From Pedobacter gandavensis (GTDB lineage Bacteria > Bacteroidota > Bacteroidia > Sphingobacteriales > Sphingobacteriaceae), in NCBI RefSeq assembly GCF_014172405.1, contig NZ_WNXC01000004.1, positions 372,001 to 436,000 on the forward strand: DNA of 64,000 nt, read 5' to 3'. The first letter of the stretch is position 1, and every line of letters starts with the position of its first letter. Position numbers and translations under genes: made by a program. Positions 24,957 through 34,293 of the stretch are shown here, one piece after another. Below the pieces are notes generated by a model. It had not been told where the DNA came from. It was given only the letters and a program-made list of their open reading frames with translations, and did not search any database.

Positions 24957-25318
24957 TTCCTTATCTATTAGTTTATACTTATTCTCTATTACCTCCCAGT
25001 TTTTAGTTACTGATCGGATCTCCCCGAAATTAAGCATTAAAGCGAATCATAATGTACTTCCAGAGGAATTTTTCCCTGTTCAAGAACAAATATGCTAAGA
25101 CGAAGTCAAACTTGTTGAATTCCGAACATATCACTTACTTGGTGTGATCTGATAAAAAATTCAAAGCAATTCCGAACAGATTATTGCAAAACCTGCCTCA
25201 GATATGCGCTAAACATATTTTACAAAAGATTATTTTTTATCTAACTCGTGTTTTTTCTTGCTCAGTAACTCTTTTTTTATGTAATTTTAACAGTCAAAGC
25301 ACTATGAGATCCCTCAAT
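24957..25318. other. 362-base intergenic region between ispF and gldJ
   Basis: No convincing gene is seen here, although both flanking frames extend into it. It contains an 11-base direct repeat AATTCCGAACA at 25118-25128 and 25168-25178. Between the copies lies an inverted repeat ATCAC-N9-GTGAT at 25130-25148. Near its right end, TTG at 25258-25260 and TAATTTTA at 25282-25289 (21 bases apart) form an imperfect promoter for gldJ. Confidence 0.5.
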
Positions 25319-26908
25319 ATGAAAAAATCATACTTATATTATTCGATTGCATCCATTGTAATTGTAGCTTCTTTATCTTCCTGTAAGTCAAAATCAGGAA
25401 CTTCTGAGAAGACAGGAATGGCGTATAACAAGCGCGAGTTTGGTGGCTTTGCAGTAAATAATAAATTTAAACGCGGCCCTGGACCAGGATTAGTGGAAAT
25501 TGAAGGCGGTGTTTTTGTAATGAGTGGCAGCGCAATTAATGTTGCTGGTGAAGAGCTTAGCAATTACAACCACAAAAGAGAAACCACTGTTTCCTCTTTT
25601 TATATGGATGAAACTGAAGTTTCAAATACCAACTGGTTGGAGTACCTGAACTGGATTCGCACCAACTATCCTACAGATCACGAATACTATTACAACGAAC
25701 TCCCCGACACATTAGTGTGGCGAAGACCTCTATCTTACAATGAACCTTACGTAGATAATTATTTGAGGCATCCTGCTTACCAGGATTATCCAGTAGTAGG
25801 CGTAACTTGGGAACAGGCAGAAAGATATTGCGCCTGGAGAACGGATCGTGTGAATGAGCTTTTACTCCGCGAAAAAGGATACATGACCAGCTTCAAAGAT
25901 CTGAATGGTACAGGTTCCAATACAGCAACTGCTGCATCAACCAACAATGCGAAAGGCGCGTTTAACACTGACGTTTACCTAAGCGGACAGTATGACGACA
26001 AAGGAAAAAGAGCAATGAGGGATCTTAATCCATCAAATGCTGGTAATGCTACCGCTGGGGCTAATGGTAGAAATGGAGCCACTAGAAATGTTAGACTGGA
26101 AGATGGGATCATCAAACAACCTTATCGTCTGCCAACAGAGGCAGAATGGGAATATGCAGCCCTAGGACTAATTGGCAATACACAGTATGAAAACATAAAC
26201 GCTAACAAAATCTATCCATGGAATGGCATGGGTTTAAGTTCACCGAGCAGAAAGACCAGGGGATTGATTTTAGCCAACTTTAAGCGAACTAAAGGAGATT
26301 ATATGGGTGTTGGTGGCTCCCTGAATGATAAAGGTGGTTTAACTGTTGCGGTGAGGTCTTACATGCCTAATGATTTTGGTCTATACAATATGGCTGGAAA
26401 TGTAAATGAATGGGTTGCGGACGTTTATCGTGCCAAAACATTTGAAGCTGCAGATGCTTTCAATCCATATAGAGGTAACTATTACAAAGACAAGAAGGTA
26501 GCTGATCCAATCAGTGGCAAAATTGAAATAGATAAGTATAATAGACCAGTTTTAACCGATGCGAAAGCTTACAAGAAACAAACCTGGGCAGAGAAACAAG
26601 CAGCAGCGCCTGCAGAGAGTAAGATAAATACTTATGCGGATCAAAGAGGATTTCGTGATAAAGCAAATGATTTATATGGAGAAATTACTCTGGTAACGGA
26701 TAAATCAAGAGTCTATAAAGGCGGATCATGGGATGATCAGGCGTTATGGTTAAATCCAGCAACCAGAAGATTCCTACAACAAGACGAATCTACGGCTGAT
26801 ATCGGGTTCCGTTGCGCAATGACGATGTTAGGTGCCTCAGAGATCAGATCTACTGGGAAACCGCAATTTACACCGAAAGCAGCAAGGACATTCAAGGCTA
26901 GAAATTAA
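25319..26908 (+). CDS. gldJ: gliding motility/type IX secretion-associated lipoprotein GldJ
   Basis: This 529-residue lipoprotein has lipobox LSSC (Cys22). It is followed by a formylglycine-generating-enzyme/sulfatase-modifying-factor fold with GGVFVMSG, FYMDETEVSN, YPVVGVTWEQAERYCAWRT, RLPTEAEWEYAA, NMAGNVNEWVAD and RVYKGGSWDD. In GldJ this fold is structural. The protein belongs to the outer-membrane-associated gliding and T9SS machinery. An N/A/T-rich insert lies in the middle. The start MKKSYLYYS at 25319 gives a proper signal. Earlier in-frame codons (25184, 25304) are less likely. No other gld gene is in the window. Confidence 0.85.
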   Translation: MKKSYLYYSIASIVIVASLSSCKSKSGTSEKTGMAYNKREFGGFAVNNKFKRGPGPGLVEIEGGVFVMSGSAINVAGEELSNYNHKRETTVSSFYMDETEVSNTNWLEYLNWIRTNYPTDHEYYYNELPDTLVWRRPLSYNEPYVDNYLRHPAYQDYPVVGVTWEQAERYCAWRTDRVNELLLREKGYMTSFKDLNGTGSNTATAASTNNAKGAFNTDVYLSGQYDDKGKRAMRDLNPSNAGNATAGANGRNGATRNVRLEDGIIKQPYRLPTEAEWEYAALGLIGNTQYENINANKIYPWNGMGLSSPSRKTRGLILANFKRTKGDYMGVGGSLNDKGGLTVAVRSYMPNDFGLYNMAGNVNEWVADVYRAKTFEAADAFNPYRGNYYKDKKVADPISGKIEIDKYNRPVLTDAKAYKKQTWAEKQAAAPAESKINTYADQRGFRDKANDLYGEITLVTDKSRVYKGGSWDDQALWLNPATRRFLQQDESTADIGFRCAMTMLGASEIRSTGKPQFTPKAARTFKARN

Positions 26909-26921
26909 AAAACAGACTTAT

Positions 26922-26955
26922 AAAAAAGGGAGCGAATAAACCGCTCCCTTTTTTT
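26922..26955. terminator. bidirectional terminator between gldJ and the biotin carrier gene
   Basis: GGGAGCG at 26928-26934 pairs with CGCTCCC at 26942-26948, with A6 before and T7 after the stem. It serves gldJ on the plus strand and probably the convergent reverse-strand run. Confidence 0.85.
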
Positions 26956-26975
26956 GTACCAGAGAATTTTGAAAG

Positions 26976-27473
26976 CTAGGCAAACTGTATTAAAATACCA
27001 TTTTTTTCTACTTTATCACCTTTTTGCACCATGATCCTTTTTACGATACCTGCAGCAGGCGATTTAATAATGTTTTCCATCTTCATCGCTTCCAGGACCA
27101 ATAAACTGTCACCTTTAGCTACTTCCTGACCTTCGCAAACTACAAGTTGGAGTACCAAACCTGGCATCGGGGCCTTGATTTCCTGAACTTTTTGTGCAGC
27201 AGCATTGTCCATACCTAATTGCTTCAATAATTCGTCATATTGATCCTCGATGTTCACCTGATACAAGTTTCCATTTACCTTAATAGTCACTTGTTTTCCT
27301 CCTTCTTCCCGTTCTACAACCTCTACTGTATAGGATTTATTCTGGTAAATAATATGTTGGGTACTGCCTGATAGCGCCTTGGCATCAATCCCAAGCGCTT
27401 GCCCATTCACTTTTAATGCCTGCGCTGAAATCGCTACTTCGAAATTGTATTGCTCATTTACTTTTACCTTCAT
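26976..27473 (-). CDS. biotin carboxyl carrier protein of an acyl-CoA carboxylase
   Basis: This 165-residue protein ends in a biotinyl domain with the modified Lys131 in LEAMKMEN. An Ala/Pro-containing hinge (APMPG) precedes it. The N-terminal half (about 1-95) is a separate small beta domain, as in carrier subunits of propionyl-CoA or related carboxylases. It lacks the usual AccB N-terminus. The biotin carboxylase and carboxyltransferase partners are not in the window. The gene follows the DUF4159 gene by two bases, the last of a reverse-strand operon. Confidence 0.8.
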   Translation of the reverse strand: MKVKVNEQYNFEVAISAQALKVNGQALGIDAKALSGSTQHIIYQNKSYTVEVVEREEGGKQVTIKVNGNLYQVNIEDQYDELLKQLGMDNAAAQKVQEIKAPMPGLVLQLVVCEGQEVAKGDSLLVLEAMKMENIIKSPAAGIVKRIMVQKGDKVEKNGILIQFA

Positions 27474-27475
27474 CG

Positions 27476-28132
27476 TTATTGTGTTAGTGCATACTGAACC
27501 AAATTGGCGCCCATTTTTAGCGCGCTCAAGCGCTTATCTTGTGTGTCCCCCGGGTATGTTCCAAAATCCTCCCAACCATTACCCAGATCGCACTCAAATG
27601 TGTAATAGCAGACAACTCTACCTTCCTTTATTAAAGCAAGACCCTGAGGGACTTTGCCATCATGTTCGTGAATTTTCGGTAACCCTTTTGGGAATTTAAA
27701 CTTTTGCTGATAGAGTGGGTGATTTGCAGGCAGCTCGACAAAAGAAAGTTCAGGAAAAACCCTTTTCATCTCTTTTCTGATAAATTTATCCAGTCCGTAG
27801 TTATCATCGATATGAAGAAAGCCTCCACCACTAAGGTATTTTCTTAAATTCAGAGCTTCAGCATCGCTAAAAACCACATTGCCATGTCCGGTAAGATAAA
27901 CAAATGGATAGTTGAATAGCTCTGCACTACCTACTTCAACAGTGGCATCTTCTGGAGCAAAATTGGTATTCAGGTTTTTATTGCAGAATTCGATGAGGTT
28001 AGGAAGAGCGGTTCTGTTGGCATACCAATCGCCTCCTCCGTTATATTTCAACTTAGCCATCTTGTATGTTGGCGGCTTAAAGCCACACAACAAGAATATC
28101 AATCCGACAACTAAGCCTGCTTTTAATTTCAT
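27476..28132 (-). CDS. exported DUF4159 domain protein
   Basis: This 218-residue protein has an N-terminal hydrophobic signal ending near CGFKPP. It is followed by a DUF4159 domain with KLKYNGGGDWYANRTALPNL, YLTGHGN, LRKYLSGGGFLHIDDNYG and ANHPLYQ blocks. The domain resembles a glutamine-amidotransferase-like fold without catalytic Cys, and its function is not known. It overlaps rsmE by four bases (ATGA) and is two bases from the carrier protein gene. Confidence 0.75.
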   Translation of the reverse strand: MKLKAGLVVGLIFLLCGFKPPTYKMAKLKYNGGGDWYANRTALPNLIEFCNKNLNTNFAPEDATVEVGSAELFNYPFVYLTGHGNVVFSDAEALNLRKYLSGGGFLHIDDNYGLDKFIRKEMKRVFPELSFVELPANHPLYQQKFKFPKGLPKIHEHDGKVPQGLALIKEGRVVCYYTFECDLGNGWEDFGTYPGDTQDKRLSALKMGANLVQYALTQ

Positions 28133-28833
28133 CTGTTTAAATAATTCACTTCAAAGCAGGCTGCCAATGCAGCAGTTTCTGTTCTCAGACGTGTATTACC
28201 TAAAGTTAAGGGTTTAAAGCCGTTTTGCAAAGCGAGTTCGATCTCTTTCGGACTAAAATCACCTTCCGGACCAATCAAAACGGTATAGCTCTGATGCGGT
28301 TCTGCCACCTGACTAATGTATAATCGAGGTTCTCCATCAATGCAATGCGCAATCATTTTAATAGAGTTATTTTCTATCTTCAGAAAATCTGTAAAAGAAA
28401 CCTGTGGATTTAATACCGGATGATAAGCTTGTAAAGACTGCTTAACTGCAGATGTGATCACTTTGTTCAGTCTATCTTCCTTGATGATCTTTCTTTCGGA
28501 ACGCTCGCAGATGATTGGGGTGATCTCATCAATGCCTATCTCAGTTGCTTTTTCAAGAAACCATTCCAAGCGATCAATATTTTTTGTAGGTGCAACCACA
28601 ATATGCAGGTGGTGATTACGCTTTTGATACTCCTGAACTGCTTTGATCACATGAAGCTGGACATTTCTCTTTCCTTCACCTATGATTTCGGCTTCATAAA
28701 AGCCTCCTTTTCCATCAATCAGATTGACAACATCACCTTTTCCTAACCGCAGGACCTTAAGGCAATGTTTACTTTCCTCTTCATTTAAAGAATACTCAGT
28801 CGAATCAATATCAGGGGTATAAAAAACGTGCAT
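28129..28833 (-). CDS. rsmE: 16S rRNA (uracil(1498)-N(3))-methyltransferase
   Basis: This enzyme methylates N3 of U1498 in 16S rRNA. The 234-residue protein has an N-terminal PUA-like domain (about 1-70) and a SPOUT domain. The SPOUT domain carries the knot motifs LIGPEGDFSPKEI and TLGNTRLRTETAALAA, which bind SAM. The length is normal. It lies 12 bases from the hemolysin-family gene and overlaps the DUF4159 gene by four bases, so all are probably co-transcribed. Confidence 0.93.
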   Translation of the reverse strand: MHVFYTPDIDSTEYSLNEEESKHCLKVLRLGKGDVVNLIDGKGGFYEAEIIGEGKRNVQLHVIKAVQEYQKRNHHLHIVVAPTKNIDRLEWFLEKATEIGIDEITPIICERSERKIIKEDRLNKVITSAVKQSLQAYHPVLNPQVSFTDFLKIENNSIKMIAHCIDGEPRLYISQVAEPHQSYTVLIGPEGDFSPKEIELALQNGFKPLTLGNTRLRTETAALAACFEVNYLNR

Positions 28834-28845
28834 TGCTTAACAGAT

Positions 28846-30162
28846 TTAGTGGAGGTCCACCATATCGCTTTTATCAATCACCAGTTCAAGCTTTATGGTT
28901 TCAATATTTTGCTCGGTTTTCTTTAGGATAGTGAATAAATACCCATAGCATTCTTCGCTATCTCCTACCTCTGGTATTTTACCAAAAGCATGGGATACCA
29001 AGCCACCTACAGTATCAAAATCCTCATCTTCGGGAAGATCGTGGGGTAAATGCTCATTCACATCGTAAACAGTGGCATAAGCATTAATGATGAATTCAGT
29101 ATCTGAGATTTTTTCTACTGTTGGTTTTTCTTCATCATACTCATCCTGGATTTCTCCAACGATCTCTTCTACGATATCTTCGAGTGTCACCATACCTGCG
29201 GTACCGCCAAATTCATCGATTACAATTGCGATTTGGATGCGTTTCTGCTGAAGCTCGCTCAGCAAGTCGTTTATTTTTTTTGTCTCAGGAACGAAATAAG
29301 GCTTTCTGATGATGTCTTGTAAGACCCAATCCTTATGAGAGGCCAATAGCGGTAAAATGTCCTTGGCATGAATAATACCAATGATCTTATCGATAATTCC
29401 ATCATAGACCGGTAATCTTGAATAACCGTCGCCAATAATTTTATCAATCACAGCTGCTGGAGGAGTAGACAATTCAATTCCTGATATTTTGGTTCTGGGA
29501 ACCATAATGTTTTTTACAACTCTTTCGTTGAAGTCAAAGACATTTTTAATCAATTCATGCTCATTAGTATCTAAAGCACCACTCTCCTTACCCTGATCTA
29601 ACAAATAGTGAAGTTCCTCAGTGCTGTGTACAGACTCATGGCCTCCTACAGTTGAGATCCCAAATATTTTAAGGATCATATTTGCAAATCCGTTCAACAC
29701 CCAGATAAAGGGTCTGAAGATCAAGTAAAATGCCTGTAATGGCACTGCAATAAACAATGTTGTCGCTACAGGGCGCTGAATCGCTATCGATTTAGGCGCC
29801 AATTCACCAAACACAATGTGCATAACAGTGATCAATAAGAAAGCGATTGCGGTAGAGATAGAAGAGATGAGAACTTCAGAGAAGTTAAAGCTCAATAGCA
29901 TGTCGTGAATAAGACTGTGCATGACAGATTCACCCACCCAACCTAAGCCCAGAGAGGCTAAAGTAATACCTAGCTGCGTGGCAGCCAGGTATCCGTCCAG
30001 ATGCTGGGTAATATATTTTGCAATATTGGCTACCCTGCTACCTGATTTTGCTTTAATTTCAATTTGTGATGCCCGAACTTTTACAATTGCAAACTCTGCT
30101 GCAACGAAAAATCCGTTCAGTGCTACTAAGAAGAAAGTTAAAAATATCTTGAATCCTTCCAT
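28846..30162 (-). CDS. hemolysin family protein (CNNM/CBS/CorC-type)
   Basis: This 438-residue membrane protein has three parts. There is a CNNM (DUF21) transmembrane domain (about 1-190), a CBS pair (about 205-330, with MVPRTKISGIE and IDEFGGTAGMVTLEDIVEEI) and a C-terminal CorC_HlyC domain (about 350-430). Homologues are magnesium or cobalt efflux-related proteins, and the old name hemolysin is misleading. Its start codon overlaps the ppa stop by one base. Confidence 0.88.
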   Translation of the reverse strand: MEGFKIFLTFFLVALNGFFVAAEFAIVKVRASQIEIKAKSGSRVANIAKYITQHLDGYLAATQLGITLASLGLGWVGESVMHSLIHDMLLSFNFSEVLISSISTAIAFLLITVMHIVFGELAPKSIAIQRPVATTLFIAVPLQAFYLIFRPFIWVLNGFANMILKIFGISTVGGHESVHSTEELHYLLDQGKESGALDTNEHELIKNVFDFNERVVKNIMVPRTKISGIELSTPPAAVIDKIIGDGYSRLPVYDGIIDKIIGIIHAKDILPLLASHKDWVLQDIIRKPYFVPETKKINDLLSELQQKRIQIAIVIDEFGGTAGMVTLEDIVEEIVGEIQDEYDEEKPTVEKISDTEFIINAYATVYDVNEHLPHDLPEDEDFDTVGGLVSHAFGKIPEVGDSEECYGYLFTILKKTEQNIETIKLELVIDKSDMVDLH

Positions 30163-30716
30163 TAAGATGTTTGATTTCTAAACTTTTGGTCATAAAGTTG
30201 GATACTTTCCTGTATCACTTTATGCGCATATCGAACGCCTAAAAGGTGCTCAATAGTAACCTGTTTTTCTTCTAAGGCTTTATAATCCTGGAAGAATTTC
30301 ACAATTTCCTTCATAGTATGAGGAGGCAATTCTGCTAAATCGTTGATATAGTTTACAGACATATCATTTTTTGCTACTGCAATAATTTTATCGTCTTGTT
30401 CACCATTATCCACCATGTGCATTACACCAATAACTTTTGCTTCAACAATTGACATTGGATAAACGTCAACAGAACAAAGTACAAGGATATCCAGAGGATC
30501 ATTATCATCACAATAAGTTTGTGGGATAAAACCATAGTTAGCTGGGTACATTACCGAAGAGAAAAGTACCCTATCTAATTTAATCAGGTGGGAATCTTTA
30601 TCGATTTCGTATTTTGCTTTAGATCCTTTAGGAATTTCAATAATTGCATTTACTGTTTCAGGTAAGTTTTCACCTGGAGAAACAAAATGCCACGGATGAC
30701 GCTCGTCTTTAATCAT
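30162..30716 (-). CDS. ppa: inorganic pyrophosphatase (type I)
   Basis: This enzyme hydrolyses PPi to phosphate in the cytoplasm and drives biosynthetic reactions forward. The 184-residue protein has the metal-binding signature DDNDPLDIL at 70-78 and an IPKGSKAKYEIDK block near 28-40. It also has NYGFIPQTY before the signature. The length matches other Bacteroidota enzymes. It lies two bases downstream of the DedA gene and overlaps the CorC-type gene. Confidence 0.95.
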   Translation of the reverse strand: MIKDERHPWHFVSPGENLPETVNAIIEIPKGSKAKYEIDKDSHLIKLDRVLFSSVMYPANYGFIPQTYCDDNDPLDILVLCSVDVYPMSIVEAKVIGVMHMVDNGEQDDKIIAVAKNDMSVNYINDLAELPPHTMKEIVKFFQDYKALEEKQVTIEHLLGVRYAHKVIQESIQLYDQKFRNQTS

Positions 30717-30718
30717 TT

Positions 30719-31381
30719 TTAATGTTCAGTGTTTGATATATCGTCATTGTCTTCTTTCACCACTTGCTTCTTTACAAACGTGTAAACCAGTGGAATGGTG
30801 GTGATGACAATAAAACCTATAATAATGTATAATAAATAATCGTTAATTTCTTTTTCAAATCTTTTGCCTAGGAAATAACCAAGCAAAGTTAAGGAAGCAA
30901 TCCAAATAATTGCACCTGCAAAGTTATATAATGCAAATCTTTTAAAGTCTAGTTTTACTACCCCCGCAAAAATCGGTGCAAAAGTTCTTACAATCGGAAC
31001 AAAGCGTCCCATAATAAGTGCAAAGGCGCCTTGTTTATTATAATAATCTTCGGCAGCCTTTAAATAGCGTTTTTTAAAGAAGAAGGAGTCCTTTCTTTCG
31101 TACAAGACTGGGCCCGTCTTTCGACCAAACCAATAACCCGTAAAATTACCAGACACGGCGGCAAGAATTAATCCTAGAATCAACACATAAAGGTTGACGT
31201 CTAATTTGCCTGTAGCGACGAACATGCCGGCAAGAAACAACAGGTAGTCCCCTGGCAAAAAGAAACCAAAAAACAAACCTGTCTCGGCGAAGATCACAAA
31301 CATTACAACATAAAAACCACCTTCTTTAAGTAGTTTTTCAGGATCAATGAATTGCTGTAATGAGTTCCAGAAATCTTGCAT
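30719..31381 (-). CDS. DedA family membrane protein
   Basis: This 220-residue protein of the DedA/VTT superfamily has several hydrophobic segments. A re-entrant-type N-terminal helix carries EtGLFFGFFLPGDYLLF, and MGRFVPIVRTFAPIFAGV has the conserved Arg and Pro residues. Members are linked to lipid-carrier recycling and membrane-potential maintenance. It starts 46 bases after nuoN on the same strand. The nuo transcript could read into it, as I see no terminator between them. Confidence 0.88.
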   Translation of the reverse strand: MQDFWNSLQQFIDPEKLLKEGGFYVVMFVIFAETGLFFGFFLPGDYLLFLAGMFVATGKLDVNLYVLILGLILAAVSGNFTGYWFGRKTGPVLYERKDSFFFKKRYLKAAEDYYNKQGAFALIMGRFVPIVRTFAPIFAGVVKLDFKRFALYNFAGAIIWIASLTLLGYFLGKRFEKEINDYLLYIIIGFIVITTIPLVYTFVKKQVVKEDNDDISNTEH

Positions 31382-31427
31382 AGTTCAATTATTCGTAAAA
31401 CTACATATAATTATCTACAGATAATGA

Positions 31428-32801
31428 CTATATCAGATTTAAAATTACAGTTGGATAAATCCCTAAGAAAACTGTAATGATCAGGGATAAAGCCAATACA
31501 ACCTTATACTGCACAGGCATTTCCAGCTCCACTTCTGTACCTTCTTTGAAATACATCGCTACAATAACTTTGAAATAATAGTAAAACCCGACTAAAGCAT
31601 TCAAAATTGCGAAAGCAACTAAATAAAAGTGATAATCGTGCATCACATTTAGGAACATCAGGTATTTACCGATGAAACCAGCTGTTAGTGGGATCCCCGC
31701 TAATGACAACATCGCTACTGTCAAAGCAAGTGCAGCAAATGGATTACGTTTCCCTAAGCCATTAAAGCTTTCAAAGTTATCATTACCCGTTTTCTGTTTT
31801 ACTAAAATCAACACGCCAAAAGCTATAATACTTGCGAAAGTATAAGCAACAGCGTAAACCAATACATTGTTCATCGAACTGGCAGTAAGCGAGACTAAAG
31901 AGAACAATAAATAACCTGCATGAGAGATGCTGGAATAAGCCAACATTCTTTTGAAGTTCTTCTGAAATAAAGCAGTAACATTACCAATGAATAGCGTCAG
32001 ACATACAATTACCATCAAAGGCACTAACCAGAAATCATGAAGTGGCGCAAAGGTATCCGCGAACAAACGTAAGATCGCTGCAAAACCTGCAGTTTTCACT
32101 ACAGTAGACATGAAAGTTGTAATCAATGTTGGTGAACCTTCGTAAACATCTGGAGTCCAGAAATGGAAAGGTGCAGCACCAATCTTGAAGCACATCCCAA
32201 CTAACAACAAGATCACGCCTGTGTAGAATAATGGCGAAACTGATTGAGGGTTTTCTACCAGGTACTTATTGATCATATCAAGGTCGAAAGAGGCCGTAGC
32301 TCCGTAGATCAGGGTAATACCGAACAATAGGAAGCCTGTAGAGAAAGCACCCATTAAGAAGTACTTTAAGGAAGCCTCATTAGAAGCAAAATTATTCTTT
32401 CTAATCCCTGCAAGAATGTAAAGCGCCACAGACATAATTTCCACACCGATAAATAACATCGACATGTTCTTGTAAGATACCATGATCACAATTCCCGTTA
32501 GGGCAAAAAGTATCAGGGTAAAGTATTCTGCAGTGTTTTCACTATTGGCAGAAAAGTAATTCTGTGTCAACAGGAAAATGAAAAGAGTTCCTATAATAGC
32601 AAGACCAGCGAAAGCTAATGCAAAATTATCCATTTGCATCATTCCATAATAAGTCTGGTTGGTATTCCAGGAAGTAACTACAAAAGCCAGTGAGGTAAGC
32701 AACCCAATTAAGGTAAGGGGTAATAACGCTTTTTTAGCTTTAAACAAACCTGCATAAAGCACCACTAAAGCTGTAACAATAATTGTTATGATGATATTCA
32801 T
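31428..32801 (-). CDS. nuoN: NADH-quinone oxidoreductase subunit N
   Basis: This is an antiporter-like proton-pumping subunit of the complex I membrane arm. It has 457 residues, about 13-14 transmembrane helices and the family block KIGAAPFHFWTPDVYEGSPT, with its conserved Lys and His. It is the last nuo gene, four bases after nuoM. Confidence 0.95.
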   Translation of the reverse strand: MNIIITIIVTALVVLYAGLFKAKKALLPLTLIGLLTSLAFVVTSWNTNQTYYGMMQMDNFALAFAGLAIIGTLFIFLLTQNYFSANSENTAEYFTLILFALTGIVIMVSYKNMSMLFIGVEIMSVALYILAGIRKNNFASNEASLKYFLMGAFSTGFLLFGITLIYGATASFDLDMINKYLVENPQSVSPLFYTGVILLLVGMCFKIGAAPFHFWTPDVYEGSPTLITTFMSTVVKTAGFAAILRLFADTFAPLHDFWLVPLMVIVCLTLFIGNVTALFQKNFKRMLAYSSISHAGYLLFSLVSLTASSMNNVLVYAVAYTFASIIAFGVLILVKQKTGNDNFESFNGLGKRNPFAALALTVAMLSLAGIPLTAGFIGKYLMFLNVMHDYHFYLVAFAILNALVGFYYYFKVIVAMYFKEGTEVELEMPVQYKVVLALSLIITVFLGIYPTVILNLI

Positions 32802-32805
32802 TTGC

Positions 32806-34272
32806 TTAGTTTACCGATGTTAATTTTTGTGATACCTGTTCTATTAATTGTTGTACCGAGGCTTCAGATAAATGAAGAATTGGTTTAGGATATACACCTA
32901 AAGCAATAATCATGGCACAAATGACATACAATACTACTTTTTCAGATCCTTTAATATCTGTAAAGCCGATGGTTAAGTCGTTGGTTTTTCCCAGCATAAT
33001 GTTCTGATACATTCTGAACATATATACCGCACCAAAGATGATAGACAATCCAGCGAAAACGCCTGCCCAAACCTGGTATTGATAAATTCCGATCAGCAAT
33101 AAGAACTCGCCAATGAAACCATTTGTTCCCGGAAGTGCTACCGTTCCCAATACAATGATTAAAAATGCAATGGCCAGTTGAGGTGCTTTTTTTGCAATCC
33201 CACCTAAATCTGCAATTTTATTAGTTTTCATGCGGCTGGCAATAATATCCAGCACAAAGAATAAACCGACAACATTGATACCGTGACTCAACATCTGTAC
33301 CATAGCACCTTGCATACCTTGTGTATTCAATGCGAATATACCTGCAGCAATTAATCCTACGTGAGCGATAGAAGAATAAGCAACCAATCTCTTGGCGTCC
33401 TTCTGCGTAAAAGCAATAATAGAAGCATAAACCACCCCTATAATAGAAAGGATAATGGCTAAATGACCCCATTCCTGAACACCCACCGGAGCAATTGGCA
33501 ACAACCATCTGATTACGCCATAAATACCCATTTTCAACATAATCCCTGACAATAACATGGTTCCTGGAGTTGGAGCTTCAGTATACGTATCTGGTTGCCA
33601 GGTATGGAATGGGAAAATCGGCATCTTAATCGCAAATGCGATAAAGAAAGCCCAGAAAATCCAGCCTTGCTGTACAGCATCAAGATTTAAATTATAGAAA
33701 GCCTGGATCTCAAAATTATGAGCAGGATTTTGTAAGTATAGATAAATGATACCCATTAACATGAATAGAGATCCAGCAATGGTATACACGAAAAACTTCA
33801 TGTTTACTCTAATTCTGTCTTTACCACCCCAGATTGCGCAGATAAAATAGATTGGAATTAGCGCTGCTTCCCAACCAATGTAGAATAAGAACGCATCTAA
33901 AGCTGTAAACACCAATAATAAACCAAACTGCATGAACAAGATCAATGCAAAGAAAGCATTGGGCTTTTTATAATCATGCTGATAAGCCGATAGGATAATG
34001 ATCGGAACCAATACGTTGGTTAATAAAATAGTGATCATGCTAATGCCATCAATTCCCGCGTGGAAATTGATTCCCAAATCCTGAATCCAGGGATAGTTTA
34101 CCGCAAATTGCGTACTGGCATCCGGTGTAAAATTACATACCGTGATTAGAGTCAAGCCTAACGAAAGGATTGCTGACCCCAGAGCCACATGTTTCGCTGC
34201 ATTACCTAGGAATGCAGTAACCACGGCGCCAACCAATGGTAGAAAGATAAGAAGTATTAAAAGTTGTTCCAT
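32806..34272 (-). CDS. nuoM: NADH-quinone oxidoreductase subunit M
   Basis: This 488-residue antiporter-like subunit belongs to the proton-translocating membrane arm. Conserved blocks are ALIPIYFICAIWGG (with the functional Glu before it in GWEAALIP), IKMPIFPFHTWQPDTYTEAPTP and MLSHGINVVGLFF. It lies 21 bases after nuoL and 4 bases before nuoN. Confidence 0.95.
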   Translation of the reverse strand: MEQLLILLIFLPLVGAVVTAFLGNAAKHVALGSAILSLGLTLITVCNFTPDASTQFAVNYPWIQDLGINFHAGIDGISMITILLTNVLVPIIILSAYQHDYKKPNAFFALILFMQFGLLLVFTALDAFLFYIGWEAALIPIYFICAIWGGKDRIRVNMKFFVYTIAGSLFMLMGIIYLYLQNPAHNFEIQAFYNLNLDAVQQGWIFWAFFIAFAIKMPIFPFHTWQPDTYTEAPTPGTMLLSGIMLKMGIYGVIRWLLPIAPVGVQEWGHLAIILSIIGVVYASIIAFTQKDAKRLVAYSSIAHVGLIAAGIFALNTQGMQGAMVQMLSHGINVVGLFFVLDIIASRMKTNKIADLGGIAKKAPQLAIAFLIIVLGTVALPGTNGFIGEFLLLIGIYQYQVWAGVFAGLSIIFGAVYMFRMYQNIMLGKTNDLTIGFTDIKGSEKVVLYVICAMIIALGVYPKPILHLSEASVQQLIEQVSQKLTSVN

Positions 34273-34293
34273 TATGTTTTCTTGAACGATCTT

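Noticed and set aside
24957..25037. Upstream extension of ispF by 27 residues
   Set aside because: IspF homologues begin at the MKIKVGFGFDVH block; the extra residues look non-coding.
25184..25318. Upstream extension of gldJ by 45 residues
   Set aside because: The added part would place a second hydrophobic stretch ahead of the lipoprotein signal. The lipobox is correctly spaced from ATG 25319.
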